The translations under genes and the position numbers were made by a program. Shown in pieces: positions 37,237-46,775 of a stretch of 64,000 bases of DNA. Source of the stretch: Parabacteroides sp. (GTDB taxonomy: Bacteria > Bacteroidota > Bacteroidia > Bacteroidales > Tannerellaceae); NCBI GenBank assembly GCA_022775005.1, contig JALFJR010000002.1, forward strand, positions 1 through 64,000, written 5' to 3'. Position 1 is the stretch's first letter. Every line of letters begins with the position of its first letter. The notes below the pieces were generated by a model. It was not told where the DNA came from. It saw only the letters and a list, made by a program, of their open reading frames with translations, and made no database searches.

Positions 37237-40200
37237 GTGTTTATGAAAAGGTTGACGAATCTATTTCTATGTATGTCGGCAGCGAGTGTCGCTGTAGTGA
37301 CAGCGCAGACTACGAAAGTGACCGGTACGGTTGTTTCCGCAGACGATGATTCTCCCGTGATCGGTGCCTCTGTCGTTGTGGCAGGTACCACGACGGGTAC
37401 AGTGACGGACTATAACGGAGCATTCACCTTAGATGTTCCTAGTAACGCCAAGACGTTGATTATCTCCTACATCGGTATGGAATCTGTGCAGGTTCCCGTA
37501 AAGCCGATTGTCAGCGTAGTCATGAAATCTGACTCACAAGACCTCGACGAGGTGGTGGTTGTCGGTTATGGTACGCAGCGCAAGAAGGATGTGACCAGTG
37601 CCATCTCCAAAGTGGGTGGTAAGGATTTGGGCGAGTTGCAGGTAGGATCATTCGATACGCAGTTGGCTGGTCGTGCAGCCGGCGTGCAGGTATCAACCGG
37701 TGATGCCTCTTTAGGATCCGTGCCTCGCTATCAGATTCGTGGTGTGGCTTCTATGACCTCCAGCACACAGCCGTTGATCGTAGTGGATGGTATGCCAGTT
37801 GTTTCCGGTGATATGACCGAGACCTCCAGCGAGGGTTCTTCCTACAACGCCATGTCGGATATCAACCCGAACGATATCGAGTCTGTCGAGATCTTGAAGG
37901 ATGGTGCTGCAACGGCTATCTATGGTTCTCGTGCGGCGAATGGTGTCATCTTGATCACCACCAAGCGTGGTTCGCAGGGCAAGATGAAACTGACCTACGA
38001 TGGTTCGATCTCTTGGAGTAGCGCTACGAAGCGTTATGATTTGCTGAACGCAGCGGAGTTCAAGGAGATCCAAGATATTTTATATGGTAACTGGGGTGAT
38101 GAGAGCCCGGCTGTCAACGACGGTACCGATACCGACTGGCAGGATTGGGTGATGCGCACAGCCTTCCAGCACAGCCACACCTTGTCGGCCAGCGGCGGTA
38201 CGGAGAAGACCCAGTATTACTTCTCTGTGGGTTACACCAACCAAGAGGGTATCATCCGTTCCAACAGCATGGAGCGTTACAACATCAAGGCGAACCTGGA
38301 TCAGAAGGTGAACAAGTGGTTGAAGGTGGGTATGAACACACAGACCACCCGTAACACCATCTTTGGCCAATCTAACGGTACGAACTCTTTGTCTGGCGCG
38401 ATGTTCGCCGCTACCCGTATGTTGCCGAACGTTTCCGTAATGGATCCGAACAACCCGACCGGTTACAACATCAGCGCAAAGTCATTGGGTAAAGGTGCGA
38501 ACAAGGATGAGATTACCAACTCTGTGCCGAACATTGTTTGGGTTTTGGACAACAACGTCTATAGAAACGCCAACACCCGTGTGATGGCCGGTGGTTATGG
38601 CGAGATCACGATCCTTCCGGAGTTGATCTTCAAGACACAGGCGGGTGTCGATTACTCCATGGTGAAAGGTGACCTCTACTGGAACCCGGATTCTGGTGAT
38701 GGCTACGGCTATAACGGTTATTTGATGGAGAGCAACGCTCGCCACGAGAACTGGAACTGGCAGAATGTGTTGAGCTACAACAAGACCTTCAACGCCGTAC
38801 ACAACGTGAGCGCAACAGCCGTGCAGGAGTACAACAAATCTACCTATGAATATACAGAGGCGGACGTGCAGGGCTTGTCGGATAAGTTCTTCTCCGATCA
38901 CATCATCTCCAACACCTACGAGCAACAGTTCGTTTATGGTAGCAAGTATTTCTACGGTTTGGCTTCCTACATGCTCCGTGCGAACTACAACTACGATAGC
39001 AAGTACTACATCGGTGCCTCACTCCGTCGAGATGGTTTGTCTCGTTTGTCCAAGGACAACCGTTGGGGTACCTTCTGGGGCGCATCCGCTGCTTGGCGTG
39101 TCTCTCGTGAGAAGTTCTGGAGCGAGGATTCCTTCATGAACGACTTGCGTCTCCGTGCCAGCTACGCCGTTGTCGGTAACTCTGAATTGAACTCCTACTT
39201 CCCCTACTTGGGCACATACGGATCTAAGCTCTATGGTAACCAGAGCGGTATCGCTTGGAATAACATGGGTAACAAAGACCTGCAATGGGAGTCCACCTCA
39301 ACCTTCGACCTCGGTATCGACGGTAGCCTGTTGAACAACCGCATTACCTTCGAGTTGGCTTACTGGCAGAAGGATTCCAAAGACTTGGTGATGGAGGTTT
39401 CCACCGCTCCCTCTTTGGGTATCCCGGGCAACAGCTACTACGCAAACAACGGTAAGGTGAAGAACTCCGGTATCGAGTTCACCGTGGGCGCAGACCTGTT
39501 CCGCACGAAGGACTTCTCTTGGCACACCGACATCAACATCTCTACGCAGCACAACAGCGTGAAAGAGTTGAACAACCATGCCGACGTATTGCCTGACAAC
39601 TACACGATCATCCGTGAGGGCGAGTCTTATCGTTCACTCTACGGCTATGAGTACTACGGTGTGAACATGGCCAACGGTAACCCGATCTGGGTGAAGGGCG
39701 ATGGCTCTTTGGTACAGTTCGACACCTTTGGTGACTATAGCTACCATGTGTATGACCCGGCTAATCCCTCCGATGTATCGAAAGATGCTTCATTGGATCC
39801 GGATGGCGACCGTAAGGTATTGGGCAGCGTTCTGCCGAAGTGGTTTGGTGGATGGACCAACACCTTTACCTATAAGAACTTCGACGCTACGGTATTCTTC
39901 CGCTTCTCAGGTGGCAACAAGATCTTGAACGCTACCGAGCAGAATGCCCTGTTGAACACGAACTTCTGTAACCAAGGTTCGGTGATCTTGAACACATGGC
40001 GTTCACCGGAGCAGCCGGGTGATGGCCGCATCCCGAAAGTGGGTAATGGTGATGGTTCCGCTTTGTTCAACCAAGGTTATACCGACTCTAACTTCGTAGA
40101 GAATGGCAGCTACTTGAAACTCGCTCAGTTGGCGATCGGCTACACCTTGCCGAAGAACCTCGTACAGAAGTTGGACATGCAGAACATCCGTCTCTACGTA

Positions 40201-40344
40201 CAGGCACAGAACCTCTTCACGATCACCGGTTATAGCGGTTTGGATCCTGAGAGCCGTGCCAGCTCATCCAGCTACATGGGTGTAGATTACAACAGTATGC
40301 CGATGCAGCGTACATTCACATTCGGTGCAAGCGTTACATTCTAA
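37237..40344 (+). CDS. SusC-family TonB-dependent outer-membrane transporter
   Basis: A 1035-residue glycan importer. A signal peptide (residues 1-23, ending TAQ) leads to a carboxypeptidase-regulatory-like domain (VTGTVVSADDDSPVIGASVVV), the TonB box region (LDEVVVVGYGTQRKKDVT) and the plug domain; the rest is the 22-stranded barrel ending in GASVTF. No N-terminal STN extension is present, so it is not an ECF anti-sigma-coupled transducer. A second ATG at 37243 is equally possible. The partner SusD gene follows after 20 nt. Codon use is strongly biased, suggesting high expression. Confidence 0.95.
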   Translation: MFMKRLTNLFLCMSAASVAVVTAQTTKVTGTVVSADDDSPVIGASVVVAGTTTGTVTDYNGAFTLDVPSNAKTLIISYIGMESVQVPVKPIVSVVMKSDSQDLDEVVVVGYGTQRKKDVTSAISKVGGKDLGELQVGSFDTQLAGRAAGVQVSTGDASLGSVPRYQIRGVASMTSSTQPLIVVDGMPVVSGDMTETSSEGSSYNAMSDINPNDIESVEILKDGAATAIYGSRAANGVILITTKRGSQGKMKLTYDGSISWSSATKRYDLLNAAEFKEIQDILYGNWGDESPAVNDGTDTDWQDWVMRTAFQHSHTLSASGGTEKTQYYFSVGYTNQEGIIRSNSMERYNIKANLDQKVNKWLKVGMNTQTTRNTIFGQSNGTNSLSGAMFAATRMLPNVSVMDPNNPTGYNISAKSLGKGANKDEITNSVPNIVWVLDNNVYRNANTRVMAGGYGEITILPELIFKTQAGVDYSMVKGDLYWNPDSGDGYGYNGYLMESNARHENWNWQNVLSYNKTFNAVHNVSATAVQEYNKSTYEYTEADVQGLSDKFFSDHIISNTYEQQFVYGSKYFYGLASYMLRANYNYDSKYYIGASLRRDGLSRLSKDNRWGTFWGASAAWRVSREKFWSEDSFMNDLRLRASYAVVGNSELNSYFPYLGTYGSKLYGNQSGIAWNNMGNKDLQWESTSTFDLGIDGSLLNNRITFELAYWQKDSKDLVMEVSTAPSLGIPGNSYYANNGKVKNSGIEFTVGADLFRTKDFSWHTDINISTQHNSVKELNNHADVLPDNYTIIREGESYRSLYGYEYYGVNMANGNPIWVKGDGSLVQFDTFGDYSYHVYDPANPSDVSKDASLDPDGDRKVLGSVLPKWFGGWTNTFTYKNFDATVFFRFSGGNKILNATEQNALLNTNFCNQGSVILNTWRSPEQPGDGRIPKVGNGDGSALFNQGYTDSNFVENGSYLKLAQLAIGYTLPKNLVQKLDMQNIRLYVQAQNLFTITGYSGLDPESRASSSSYMGVDYNSMPMQRTFTFGASVTF

Positions 40345-40364
40345 TCAATTAAGGAGGATATAAA

Positions 40365-41963
40365 ATGAAAAATATACAGCAATTCTTGAAAGCATCCTTG
40401 GGCTTGGCCTTCATGGCAGGTTCCTTGATGTTCACATCATGCGAAAGTGATGTAATCGACCTCTCCCCGGTCAACTCGTTGACCGACGAGACGGCATACG
40501 CAACCCCTGAGCGTTGCAAATTAGCCTTGGTAGGTGCCTACGACGCCGCACAGTGCGGTCTCTACAACGGTAGCTATTCTCGTGGTTACCCCCTCGGATC
40601 TGCCATCATAATGCAGGGTGAGATGCGTGCGGAGGATATGGTGAACCGCGCCTCTTTCTTCCAATACACCTATGAGTCTACCCACAACGCCTCTTCGACG
40701 TTGAACAACATCACCTTCTGGAACGCCTCTTTCGAGGCCATCAACCGCATCAACGTGGTGATCGCTGGTGAGCAAGAGGCTGCTGCCAACGGCGTGTTGG
40801 ACGCAGAGACAGCGAAGCAGTATGACGGCGAGTTGAAGTTCTTGCGTGGCGTGATCTACCACTATTTGATGGTTCACTTCGCTATGCCCTACAACTTGCA
40901 GGATCAAAACAGTGGCTACGGCTTGCCGATCCATACCGAGCCGATCAACACAATGGAGGGCATCGAATCTGGTGTCAACACACACCGCTCTTCCGTGGCT
41001 GACACCTACGCACAGATCGTGAAGGATCTGACGGAGGCTGCCGAGGAGTTGCCGACCAGCAACAGCGACAACAACATCACTCGTGCCACCAAGGGTGCCG
41101 CATACGCGATGTTGAGCCGTGTCTATCTGCACATGCGCCAGTGGGACAAGGTGATCGAGATGGAGGATAAGGTGAAGGCTTGCGGCTATAAGCTGGAGGC
41201 TGACCCGATCACGCCGTTCACCAACTATACCACCAACAGCGAGTCCATCTTCTCTTGCGAGAACAGCGCCAACGATAACGGTTCTGTGAATGGTGCGATG
41301 TTCTCTATGTTCAGCTGCCGTTCCGGTTCACGCTACTTGGTTTCCATGTCTCCGCTGTTGGTCAACGACACACGTTGGTTGCAGGATGACAAGCGCCGTT
41401 CGGAGTATATCATCAGCTCAGAGGCTCCGGAGTCAACCATCGGTAGCTACAACTATCAAGTTTATTTCTGCGATAAGTATCGTAGCAGCACACGTGAGGA
41501 CTATACCCCGGTATTGCGCTATGCGGAGGTGCTGTTGAACTCAGCCGAGGCATACGCTCGCCAGGGCAACATCAACGCCGCCGTAGAGAAGATGAACGAG
41601 GTGCGTGACCGTGCGTTGGCCGATGCCGCTACGCAATCTTATAAAGCTTCTGACTTCGCTGACAAGAAAGCAGCCCTTGAGGCCATTCTTTTCGAGCGTC
41701 GTGTAGAGTTCTTGGGTGAGGGTATTCGTTGGAACGATGTTCACCGTTTGGCAGCTGATGATCTCTGCCCGACAGGTGGTGTGCCCGCGAAGGTGAAATG
41801 GACGGCTATCAACGGTAAGGGTAACAACGGCTTTGGCATTGAGATGCCGGCTTGTGGCCTTGCGCTCTATCCTTACACCGATCGTCGCTTCTTGTGGCCG
41901 ATCCCGGTTGATGAGTTGCTCTATAACGATGTGTTAGCGGCAGAGCAGAATCAAGGATGGTAA
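40365..41963 (+). CDS. SusD-family surface glycan-binding lipoprotein
   Basis: A 532-residue surface lipoprotein that lids the SusC transporter. The signal peptide ends in a lipobox (LMFTSC). The TPR-rich SusD fold is shown by PVNSLTDETAYATPERC, LRGVIYHYLMVHFAMPYN and the C-terminal RYAEVLLNSAEAYARQG and ERRVEFLGEGIRWNDVHRL motifs. A strong Shine-Dalgarno (AAGGAGG) stands before the ATG, rare in this phylum. A terminator follows. With the GH78 gene nearby, a rhamnose-containing glycan is the likely ligand, but this is inference. Confidence 0.94.
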   Translation: MKNIQQFLKASLGLAFMAGSLMFTSCESDVIDLSPVNSLTDETAYATPERCKLALVGAYDAAQCGLYNGSYSRGYPLGSAIIMQGEMRAEDMVNRASFFQYTYESTHNASSTLNNITFWNASFEAINRINVVIAGEQEAAANGVLDAETAKQYDGELKFLRGVIYHYLMVHFAMPYNLQDQNSGYGLPIHTEPINTMEGIESGVNTHRSSVADTYAQIVKDLTEAAEELPTSNSDNNITRATKGAAYAMLSRVYLHMRQWDKVIEMEDKVKACGYKLEADPITPFTNYTTNSESIFSCENSANDNGSVNGAMFSMFSCRSGSRYLVSMSPLLVNDTRWLQDDKRRSEYIISSEAPESTIGSYNYQVYFCDKYRSSTREDYTPVLRYAEVLLNSAEAYARQGNINAAVEKMNEVRDRALADAATQSYKASDFADKKAALEAILFERRVEFLGEGIRWNDVHRLAADDLCPTGGVPAKVKWTAINGKGNNGFGIEMPACGLALYPYTDRRFLWPIPVDELLYNDVLAAEQNQGW

Positions 41964-42019
41964 TACCATTTAGACACACTCTTATTGATTGACCCTACAA
42001 GGGTAGATTAGACAATTGA

Positions 42020-42053
42020 GGGGATGGGATCGGGAGATCTCATCCCCTTTTTC
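42020..42053 (+). terminator. Intrinsic terminator after SusD
   Basis: A 12-bp stem GGGGATGGGATC/GATCTCATCCCC with a GGGA-type loop and five T; closes the SusC/SusD operon. Confidence 0.88.
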
Positions 42054-42105
42054 TTGCCCCTCAATGGCTGATTCCGTGAATGGAGAATCGTTGCTGATGA
42101 AATGA

Positions 42106-42747
42106 TTACAGCAACAATTCGCCGAAAAACTCGGGGCGATGGAAGTCTGGTTGCTCGGTATCGATTGGGCTCCAGCTGAGGTAATGGGGCAACAGGGTCG
42201 CGTCGCCACATTTATAGAAATTGCCCAGGAGTTTCTCCGGCATGTGACCCTTTTCCAGCCCTATTATATATAAAGGTATAACGACAAGCAAGCTCCAGCT
42301 CTGAAAACCTGTTTTCTCAGGGAACGGTCGCCGGGGTAGGGAGGGATACCGACGGATCGTGGCTAACTGCTCAGGAGGCAGATCGGTTTTCTCCGTTCTC
42401 GACAACCGGTAGGAGGCATCGCAGGTGCCGATGCAGTTGAACTCAAAATTGATGTAATGCTCATCCGTGGGGCGTTTGACAAAAAACTCCACACAGCTAT
42501 CTTGATAGACCGGAGAGCTATCTTTGTCGTAAACGGCTCGGAGGGAGTTGGCCATGGAGAAGAATTGGATGAACAGATGCTTGTCGCTTCGGGCGATGTT
42601 GAACGATGCGACGGGTATGTAGGAATAACTTGGCCAATTGACTTGGTCGATGTAGTGCCTTGGGGTTTTCCGCTCGATGATGTCGATGACGGAGGCGGTA
42701 TCCAGCATTTCCAGTGCGGGATGGTAAGGAATAGTCAGCTGTTTCAT
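42106..42747 (-). CDS. CBM9-like carbohydrate-binding protein
   Basis: A 213-residue protein without a clear signal peptide. The layout (WPSYSYIPVASFNIARSDKHLFIQF, VYQDSCVEFFVKRP, YINFEFNCIGTCDASY, WSLLVVIPL) matches the carbohydrate-binding family 9-like domain proteins of Bacteroidales. The ORF track starts at 42843; the ATG at 42747 (MKQLTIPYHP) is chosen since the upstream part overlaps the LysE gene. It lies 13 nt downstream of that gene on the same strand. Sugar partner unknown. Confidence 0.75.
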   Translation of the reverse strand: MKQLTIPYHPALEMLDTASVIDIIERKTPRHYIDQVNWPSYSYIPVASFNIARSDKHLFIQFFSMANSLRAVYDKDSSPVYQDSCVEFFVKRPTDEHYINFEFNCIGTCDASYRLSRTEKTDLPPEQLATIRRYPSLPRRPFPEKTGFQSWSLLVVIPLYIIGLEKGHMPEKLLGNFYKCGDATLLPHYLSWSPIDTEQPDFHRPEFFGELLL

Positions 42748-42760
42748 GATGATTGAGAGA

Positions 42761-43417
42761 TTAGCATAAAAGTCCGGGAAAATAGAGGGTGAGCAATGCG
42801 GAGGCGATACCGATCGCAGCCAAGCACAGCACGATGATACCAATCAGCCTATTGAGCAACCCGATTCTTCGGACATTGATCATGGTTCCTAATTTTGCGA
42901 ATAGAGAGGTGATCATCAGCCACCAGGCAATCGCTCCCAAGGCGATGCCCAACATGCCTATGGCGATCATGCTGACTGGATGCTCAGGCAGGATGAAGCC
43001 AAAACGGGCATAAAGGCCGATGTAGAGTAAAACGATCAATACATTGCTGAATGTGAGCAGGAAGGCCGTGAAGAAATCTTGCGTGTAGGTGCGCTTTTTC
43101 CGGTGTGGCACGGTGGGCTTGCTCAACATTTTGGCGGGATTGCTGCGGTAGATGTAATACCCGAAAAGTCCTAACACGATGCTTCCCATCAGCTGCAAGG
43201 GTGTTTGGTTGGTCTCGACGAAGTTTGCGACGAACCCCATACCCAAAGCGGTCAATATGCCATAGCAGATGTCGGAGAGTGTCGCTCCCAGTCCGGTCAT
43301 AAAGCCGTGCCAACGCCCTTTGTAGAAAGTGCGGCGGATGCAGAGCATACCGACAGGTCCCATGGGTGCCGATACCAATACACCGATTAGCAAGCCTTTG
43401 ATGAAGATTTCGATCAT
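42761..43417 (-). CDS. LysE/RhtB-type amino-acid exporter
   Basis: A 218-residue inner-membrane protein with six hydrophobic segments. The start GLLIGVLVSAPMGPVGMLCIRRTFYKGR is the typical LysE/RhtB signature (PxGP). Family members export amino acids or small metabolites. It is cotranscribed with the CBM9-like gene. Substrate cannot be told. Confidence 0.88.
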   Translation of the reverse strand: MIEIFIKGLLIGVLVSAPMGPVGMLCIRRTFYKGRWHGFMTGLGATLSDICYGILTALGMGFVANFVETNQTPLQLMGSIVLGLFGYYIYRSNPAKMLSKPTVPHRKKRTYTQDFFTAFLLTFSNVLIVLLYIGLYARFGFILPEHPVSMIAIGMLGIALGAIAWWLMITSLFAKLGTMINVRRIGLLNRLIGIIVLCLAAIGIASALLTLYFPGLLC

Positions 43418-43438
43418 TAGACGCTTTCGCTTACTGAG

Positions 43439-43535
43439 AAATTATGAGTTATGAATTGGATGCTTCCGTTCAATTATGAATGAAGATTTATTGAATTCAT
43501 AATCCATAATCTGAAAAATCCATAACTCATAATTT
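43439..43535. repeat. Long AT-rich inverted repeat
   Basis: AAATTATGAGTTATG at 43439 and its exact reverse complement CATAACTCATAATTT at 43521 flank related shorter copies (AATTCATAATCCATAATC). It lies between the LysE gene start and the GH78 stop. Similar fragments occur at 32990-33027 and 34198-34215, so it is a dispersed intergenic family. Confidence 0.6.
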
Positions 43536-43540
43536 AAATG

Positions 43541-46138
43541 TTATCGTTCAATGGTATAGCTACCAGCCTTGTATTCCGTGGCGGTTGTCTCGCCCGGCAA
43601 GGTGACAGCGGCAGTGGCTCCTTCCGGAATGGTGAAGTTCCAGATCCACTTGTCGCCCTCATACTTCCAAGAGCTCTTGATCAAACCAGCCGCAGATTGG
43701 TATTCCGCATTGACGAAACCTAAACGTTTGTCGGGTATAGGCTTCATGATGATGTGCTTGAAGCCGGGTTGCGCCACGTCGGCAGCGATGCCGGCCGCTG
43801 TCTCCCAGATCCATTCGCACACGCAGCCATAAGCGTAATGGTTGAAACTGTTCATGCCACGAGGACCCATACCCTTGTCGAGCATGTAGCTGTTCCAACG
43901 CTCCCAAATGGTGGTCGCCCCATTATCGACGGAGTAGAGCCAGCTCGGGTTCTTGCGCTGGAAAAGCAACTCATAGGCAATATCGACCATTCCATTCTCG
44001 GTGAGGGTAGGCATCAAGATGGAGGTACCCAAGAAGCCGGTTTGCAAGCAGTTGCCGTGGTCGGCAAAGTTCTGACGCAAGCGAGCGATCATGTTCGCTT
44101 TGGCTTGACCCTCCACCAACTCGTTCTTGAGGGCGAAGAGGGCCGGTGTCTGCATGGTGTTGAGGATCTCTGTCTTGAAGGATCCGTCGGCCTGGAGGAA
44201 GTTATCACGCAGGTATTGTTGTGCCTCCTTGACCATCGCCTCATACTTGGCCGCATCCCGACCAGTTGCCTTCGCCATGTCGCACATCAGGTTAGCATCA
44301 ATCGCCCAATAGCTGGCACTGAGGTAATTCCAGTAAACGTAGGTCTCCGGACGAAGCACATTCTTGCCGTTGGCATCTTTCATGTGGATGCCGCCTCCAC
44401 AACTCTCCAACGGCTCGTAGCTCAACCAGTCTGCCCATTGGTAATTGCCATTCTCGGCACTCAGTGTTTTGTGATCATATTTGGTCTCGTTGATGTGGTT
44501 GACAAACTTCTCCATAGAGGCCCAGTGCTCATTCACGATCTCGGTGTCGCCAAACTGTTTCCACACCACCCAAGGCACGATCACACCGGCATCAGCCCAA
44601 CCTAAACGCATCATGGAGGTAGGCTCCGCACCATACTGTGCCTGAGGCGCTACACCGGGGTATCCACCTAATTCGGTTTGCGTGTCACGCATGTCGCGCA
44701 ACCATTTGTGGAAGAACTTACGGGTGTTGGCGAAGAAGGTACCAGTCTCTGTGAACACCTGCGTATCAGCCGTCCAGCCCAAGCGCTCATTGCGTTGCGG
44801 ACAGTCCGTAGGCACGGAGAGATAGTTGGAACGTTGTCCCCAAAGGGTATTCTCGATGAGCTGGTTGATAGAGGGATCGCCGGTCGTGATCGTACCGATC
44901 TCTGTGTCTTGCGCGATAGAGGTGACGGGAATGGATTGAAGTGACTTGATACGTACCTCATCCGTCGCCGTGATGGAGACGAAGCGGTAGCCATAGAAGG
45001 TGCATGCCGGATGATAAGCGACATAGTCTTTGCTGTCCGCAAAGGTGTAGTGGAGCAGCATACCGATCTCCGGGGTACGCAGGTTCAGGCGGTGGCAACT
45101 GCCCTCTGGCCCATCCATGCCACGTTCCTTAGCTCCGTTGCCATCGTTGAGCAACTCGGCAGGCAGGCAGGTCAGCTTCGTGCCGCCCTTTGCGTTAAAG
45201 AGGAATGAGGGCACAGCCGCACAATTCTGACCGAAATCGACTACCAAGGTCTCGCCCGGCTTTACGATCATCTCCTCGCCCGGGGTATATTCTTTCGTGA
45301 TAACTACTTTACCGTATGCCTCTTCGCTCTCGCCGGTCACCCCTTTCCAAGTGTAGGCTTTTTGCGGTTGGAGCGCCAAATCGTTACGCAAATAGATCTC
45401 CGCACCATCCGAGGGTAGAATCTCACCCTTAAATTCGGTATTGACTTCCGGTGTAGAGAGGGCTTGCACATTGGCGAAACCCATCGGCTCGCGTGCGTCA
45501 TACTCCTCACCATCAAAAATAGCCGCATGTTTCACGGGGCCTGCGATGCCGGCTTTCCAGTCGGCTGTATTCGTACCATAATATTGCTTGCTGCCATCTT
45601 CGAAGGTCAGCTCTACTACACCGCGGAAAGCCACCTTCTTGCCAATCATACCCACATGGCCACTCGGTGTGATGATCTTGTCGGCCCACCAGCCCGGAGT
45701 GACCTGTACGGCCAAGGTGTTCTCGGCATCGGCAGCCGTGGCCAATGCGTCGGTAATATCGTAAGTGAAGGAGCGTTTGGTCTTCTCGTAATGGGTGAAT
45801 CCCGGTTTCAAGATCTCCTCGCCAATCGGCTGGCCGTTCACGTAAAGCGCATAGACACCCAAACCGGTCGTCATCCAGTGGGCCGCCTTTACCTTCTTCT
45901 CATTTTTAAGTGTGGATACGAACCAGCTTGCGCCATCGGCAGCTCGCTCATGAACACCCCACACCGTATCTGTCATGACAGGAGCGTTGGCAGCGGAGAT
46001 CCATTCCGAGGCGTCCCAAGCCGCATGGTCTAATGCCTCCATGCGCGTCACTCCCTTTTCGGACTTTGGCGTGTTACAACTCACTACCGACAGGAGTGCA
46101 ATGCCGGTAGCCAAAACCATCACAAGATTCTTTCTCAT
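43541..46138 (-). CDS. GH78 alpha-L-rhamnosidase lipoprotein
   Basis: An 865-residue exo-glycosidase that removes alpha-L-rhamnose. The signal peptide ends in a lipobox (LLSVVSC), placing it on the periplasmic or outer face of a membrane. Domains in order: N-terminal beta-sandwich (Bac_rhamnosid_N), a concanavalin-like part (VVDFGQNCAAVPSF), the (alpha/alpha)6 catalytic barrel with the GH78 motif DCPQRNERLGWTADTQ near residue 460, and a C-terminal beta domain (WERWNS...FNHYAYG). The ORF track starts at 46192, but the ATG at 46138 (MRKNLVMVLATG) gives the signal peptide. A -7 box lies 27 nt upstream. Confidence 0.93.
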   Translation of the reverse strand: MRKNLVMVLATGIALLSVVSCNTPKSEKGVTRMEALDHAAWDASEWISAANAPVMTDTVWGVHERAADGASWFVSTLKNEKKVKAAHWMTTGLGVYALYVNGQPIGEEILKPGFTHYEKTKRSFTYDITDALATAADAENTLAVQVTPGWWADKIITPSGHVGMIGKKVAFRGVVELTFEDGSKQYYGTNTADWKAGIAGPVKHAAIFDGEEYDAREPMGFANVQALSTPEVNTEFKGEILPSDGAEIYLRNDLALQPQKAYTWKGVTGESEEAYGKVVITKEYTPGEEMIVKPGETLVVDFGQNCAAVPSFLFNAKGGTKLTCLPAELLNDGNGAKERGMDGPEGSCHRLNLRTPEIGMLLHYTFADSKDYVAYHPACTFYGYRFVSITATDEVRIKSLQSIPVTSIAQDTEIGTITTGDPSINQLIENTLWGQRSNYLSVPTDCPQRNERLGWTADTQVFTETGTFFANTRKFFHKWLRDMRDTQTELGGYPGVAPQAQYGAEPTSMMRLGWADAGVIVPWVVWKQFGDTEIVNEHWASMEKFVNHINETKYDHKTLSAENGNYQWADWLSYEPLESCGGGIHMKDANGKNVLRPETYVYWNYLSASYWAIDANLMCDMAKATGRDAAKYEAMVKEAQQYLRDNFLQADGSFKTEILNTMQTPALFALKNELVEGQAKANMIARLRQNFADHGNCLQTGFLGTSILMPTLTENGMVDIAYELLFQRKNPSWLYSVDNGATTIWERWNSYMLDKGMGPRGMNSFNHYAYGCVCEWIWETAAGIAADVAQPGFKHIIMKPIPDKRLGFVNAEYQSAAGLIKSSWKYEGDKWIWNFTIPEGATAAVTLPGETTATEYKAGSYTIER

Positions 46139-46164
46139 TTTTAGTAAGTTTTTAAATAGTCGGG

Positions 46165-46206
46165 CAAATATACAAAAAAGACCTCTCTTCACAGGGAGAT
46201 CTTTTT
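46165..46206 (-). promoter_or_regulatory. GH78 promoter overlapped by an inverted repeat
   Basis: On the minus strand TATATTTG at 46172-46165 is the -7 box. Immediately upstream is an imperfect hairpin (AAAGATCTCCC..GAGAGGTCTTTTTT, one mismatch, one wobble) followed by T-runs. It could be an operator or a terminator for transcription coming from the restriction-modification operon. Confidence 0.5.
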
Positions 46207-46611
46207 GTCTTTTTTTGATAATCTTATATGCTTACATAAAAATTAGCGATCGGTTCTGGCTTTTTATTTAATTGCGATATACTAATAGTGTCACGACATT
46301 TGCAACTTGTCTGAATTTGACATCGCGAAGATAGCCTGCCTCCGACCGCACCACAATACCTAAATATGGGTAATTTGCTGAGTCTATTACCTTGATTAGG
46401 GGATAGCATATAGGCCTAATGCCCCCAATCAACCCGTTTGACTGAACTTTCGCCGAACATATAAAACACCTAAATAACAACCTGTCAAACAAGCAGAAAA
46501 CTCACTTTCTCATCATTACCCATTTTTATCCATCTGTAAGCCGTAACAATAGATAAACAATGGCATAAAAAAGGAAAGGATATGCGATAAAAAAGGAGGG
46601 GATACACCTTG
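46207..46611. other. Gene-free interval with a paired TACC...GGTA element
   Basis: No convincing gene. TACCTAAATATGGGTA (46357) and TACCTTGATTAGGGGA (46388) lie 31 nt apart. This is the same spacing as the twin elements at 52613/52644 and 60837/60868. No -7 box sits at the matching place downstream, so its function is unclear. Confidence 0.4.
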
Positions 46612-46707
46612 ATTTCTTTGTTCGCCTCAGCCGAACGTGCGTTCAGCACAGTGGAACGGCCGTTCAGCAGTGCCGAATGTCCGTTCCACACTGCCGAACG
46701 AAGATTC
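46612..46707. repeat. Array of five 12-bp palindromes with 21-bp period (copy 2)
   Basis: Units start at 46612, 46633, 46654, 46675 and 46696, exactly 21 bp apart: ATTTCTTTGTTC, GAACGTGCGTTC, GAACGGCCGTTC, GAATGTCCGTTC, GAACGAAGATTC, with 9-bp linkers. The central unit is identical to that of copy 1 at 24193. It lies just downstream of the res gene stop. Linkers differ between the copies more than the palindromes do. Confidence 0.85.
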
Positions 46708-46775
46708 TAATCCGTATCTCTTTCTTTTTCCTGCCTACTTCTCTCTATTTTGTAGCCTACTCCTCTTCATTTTCC

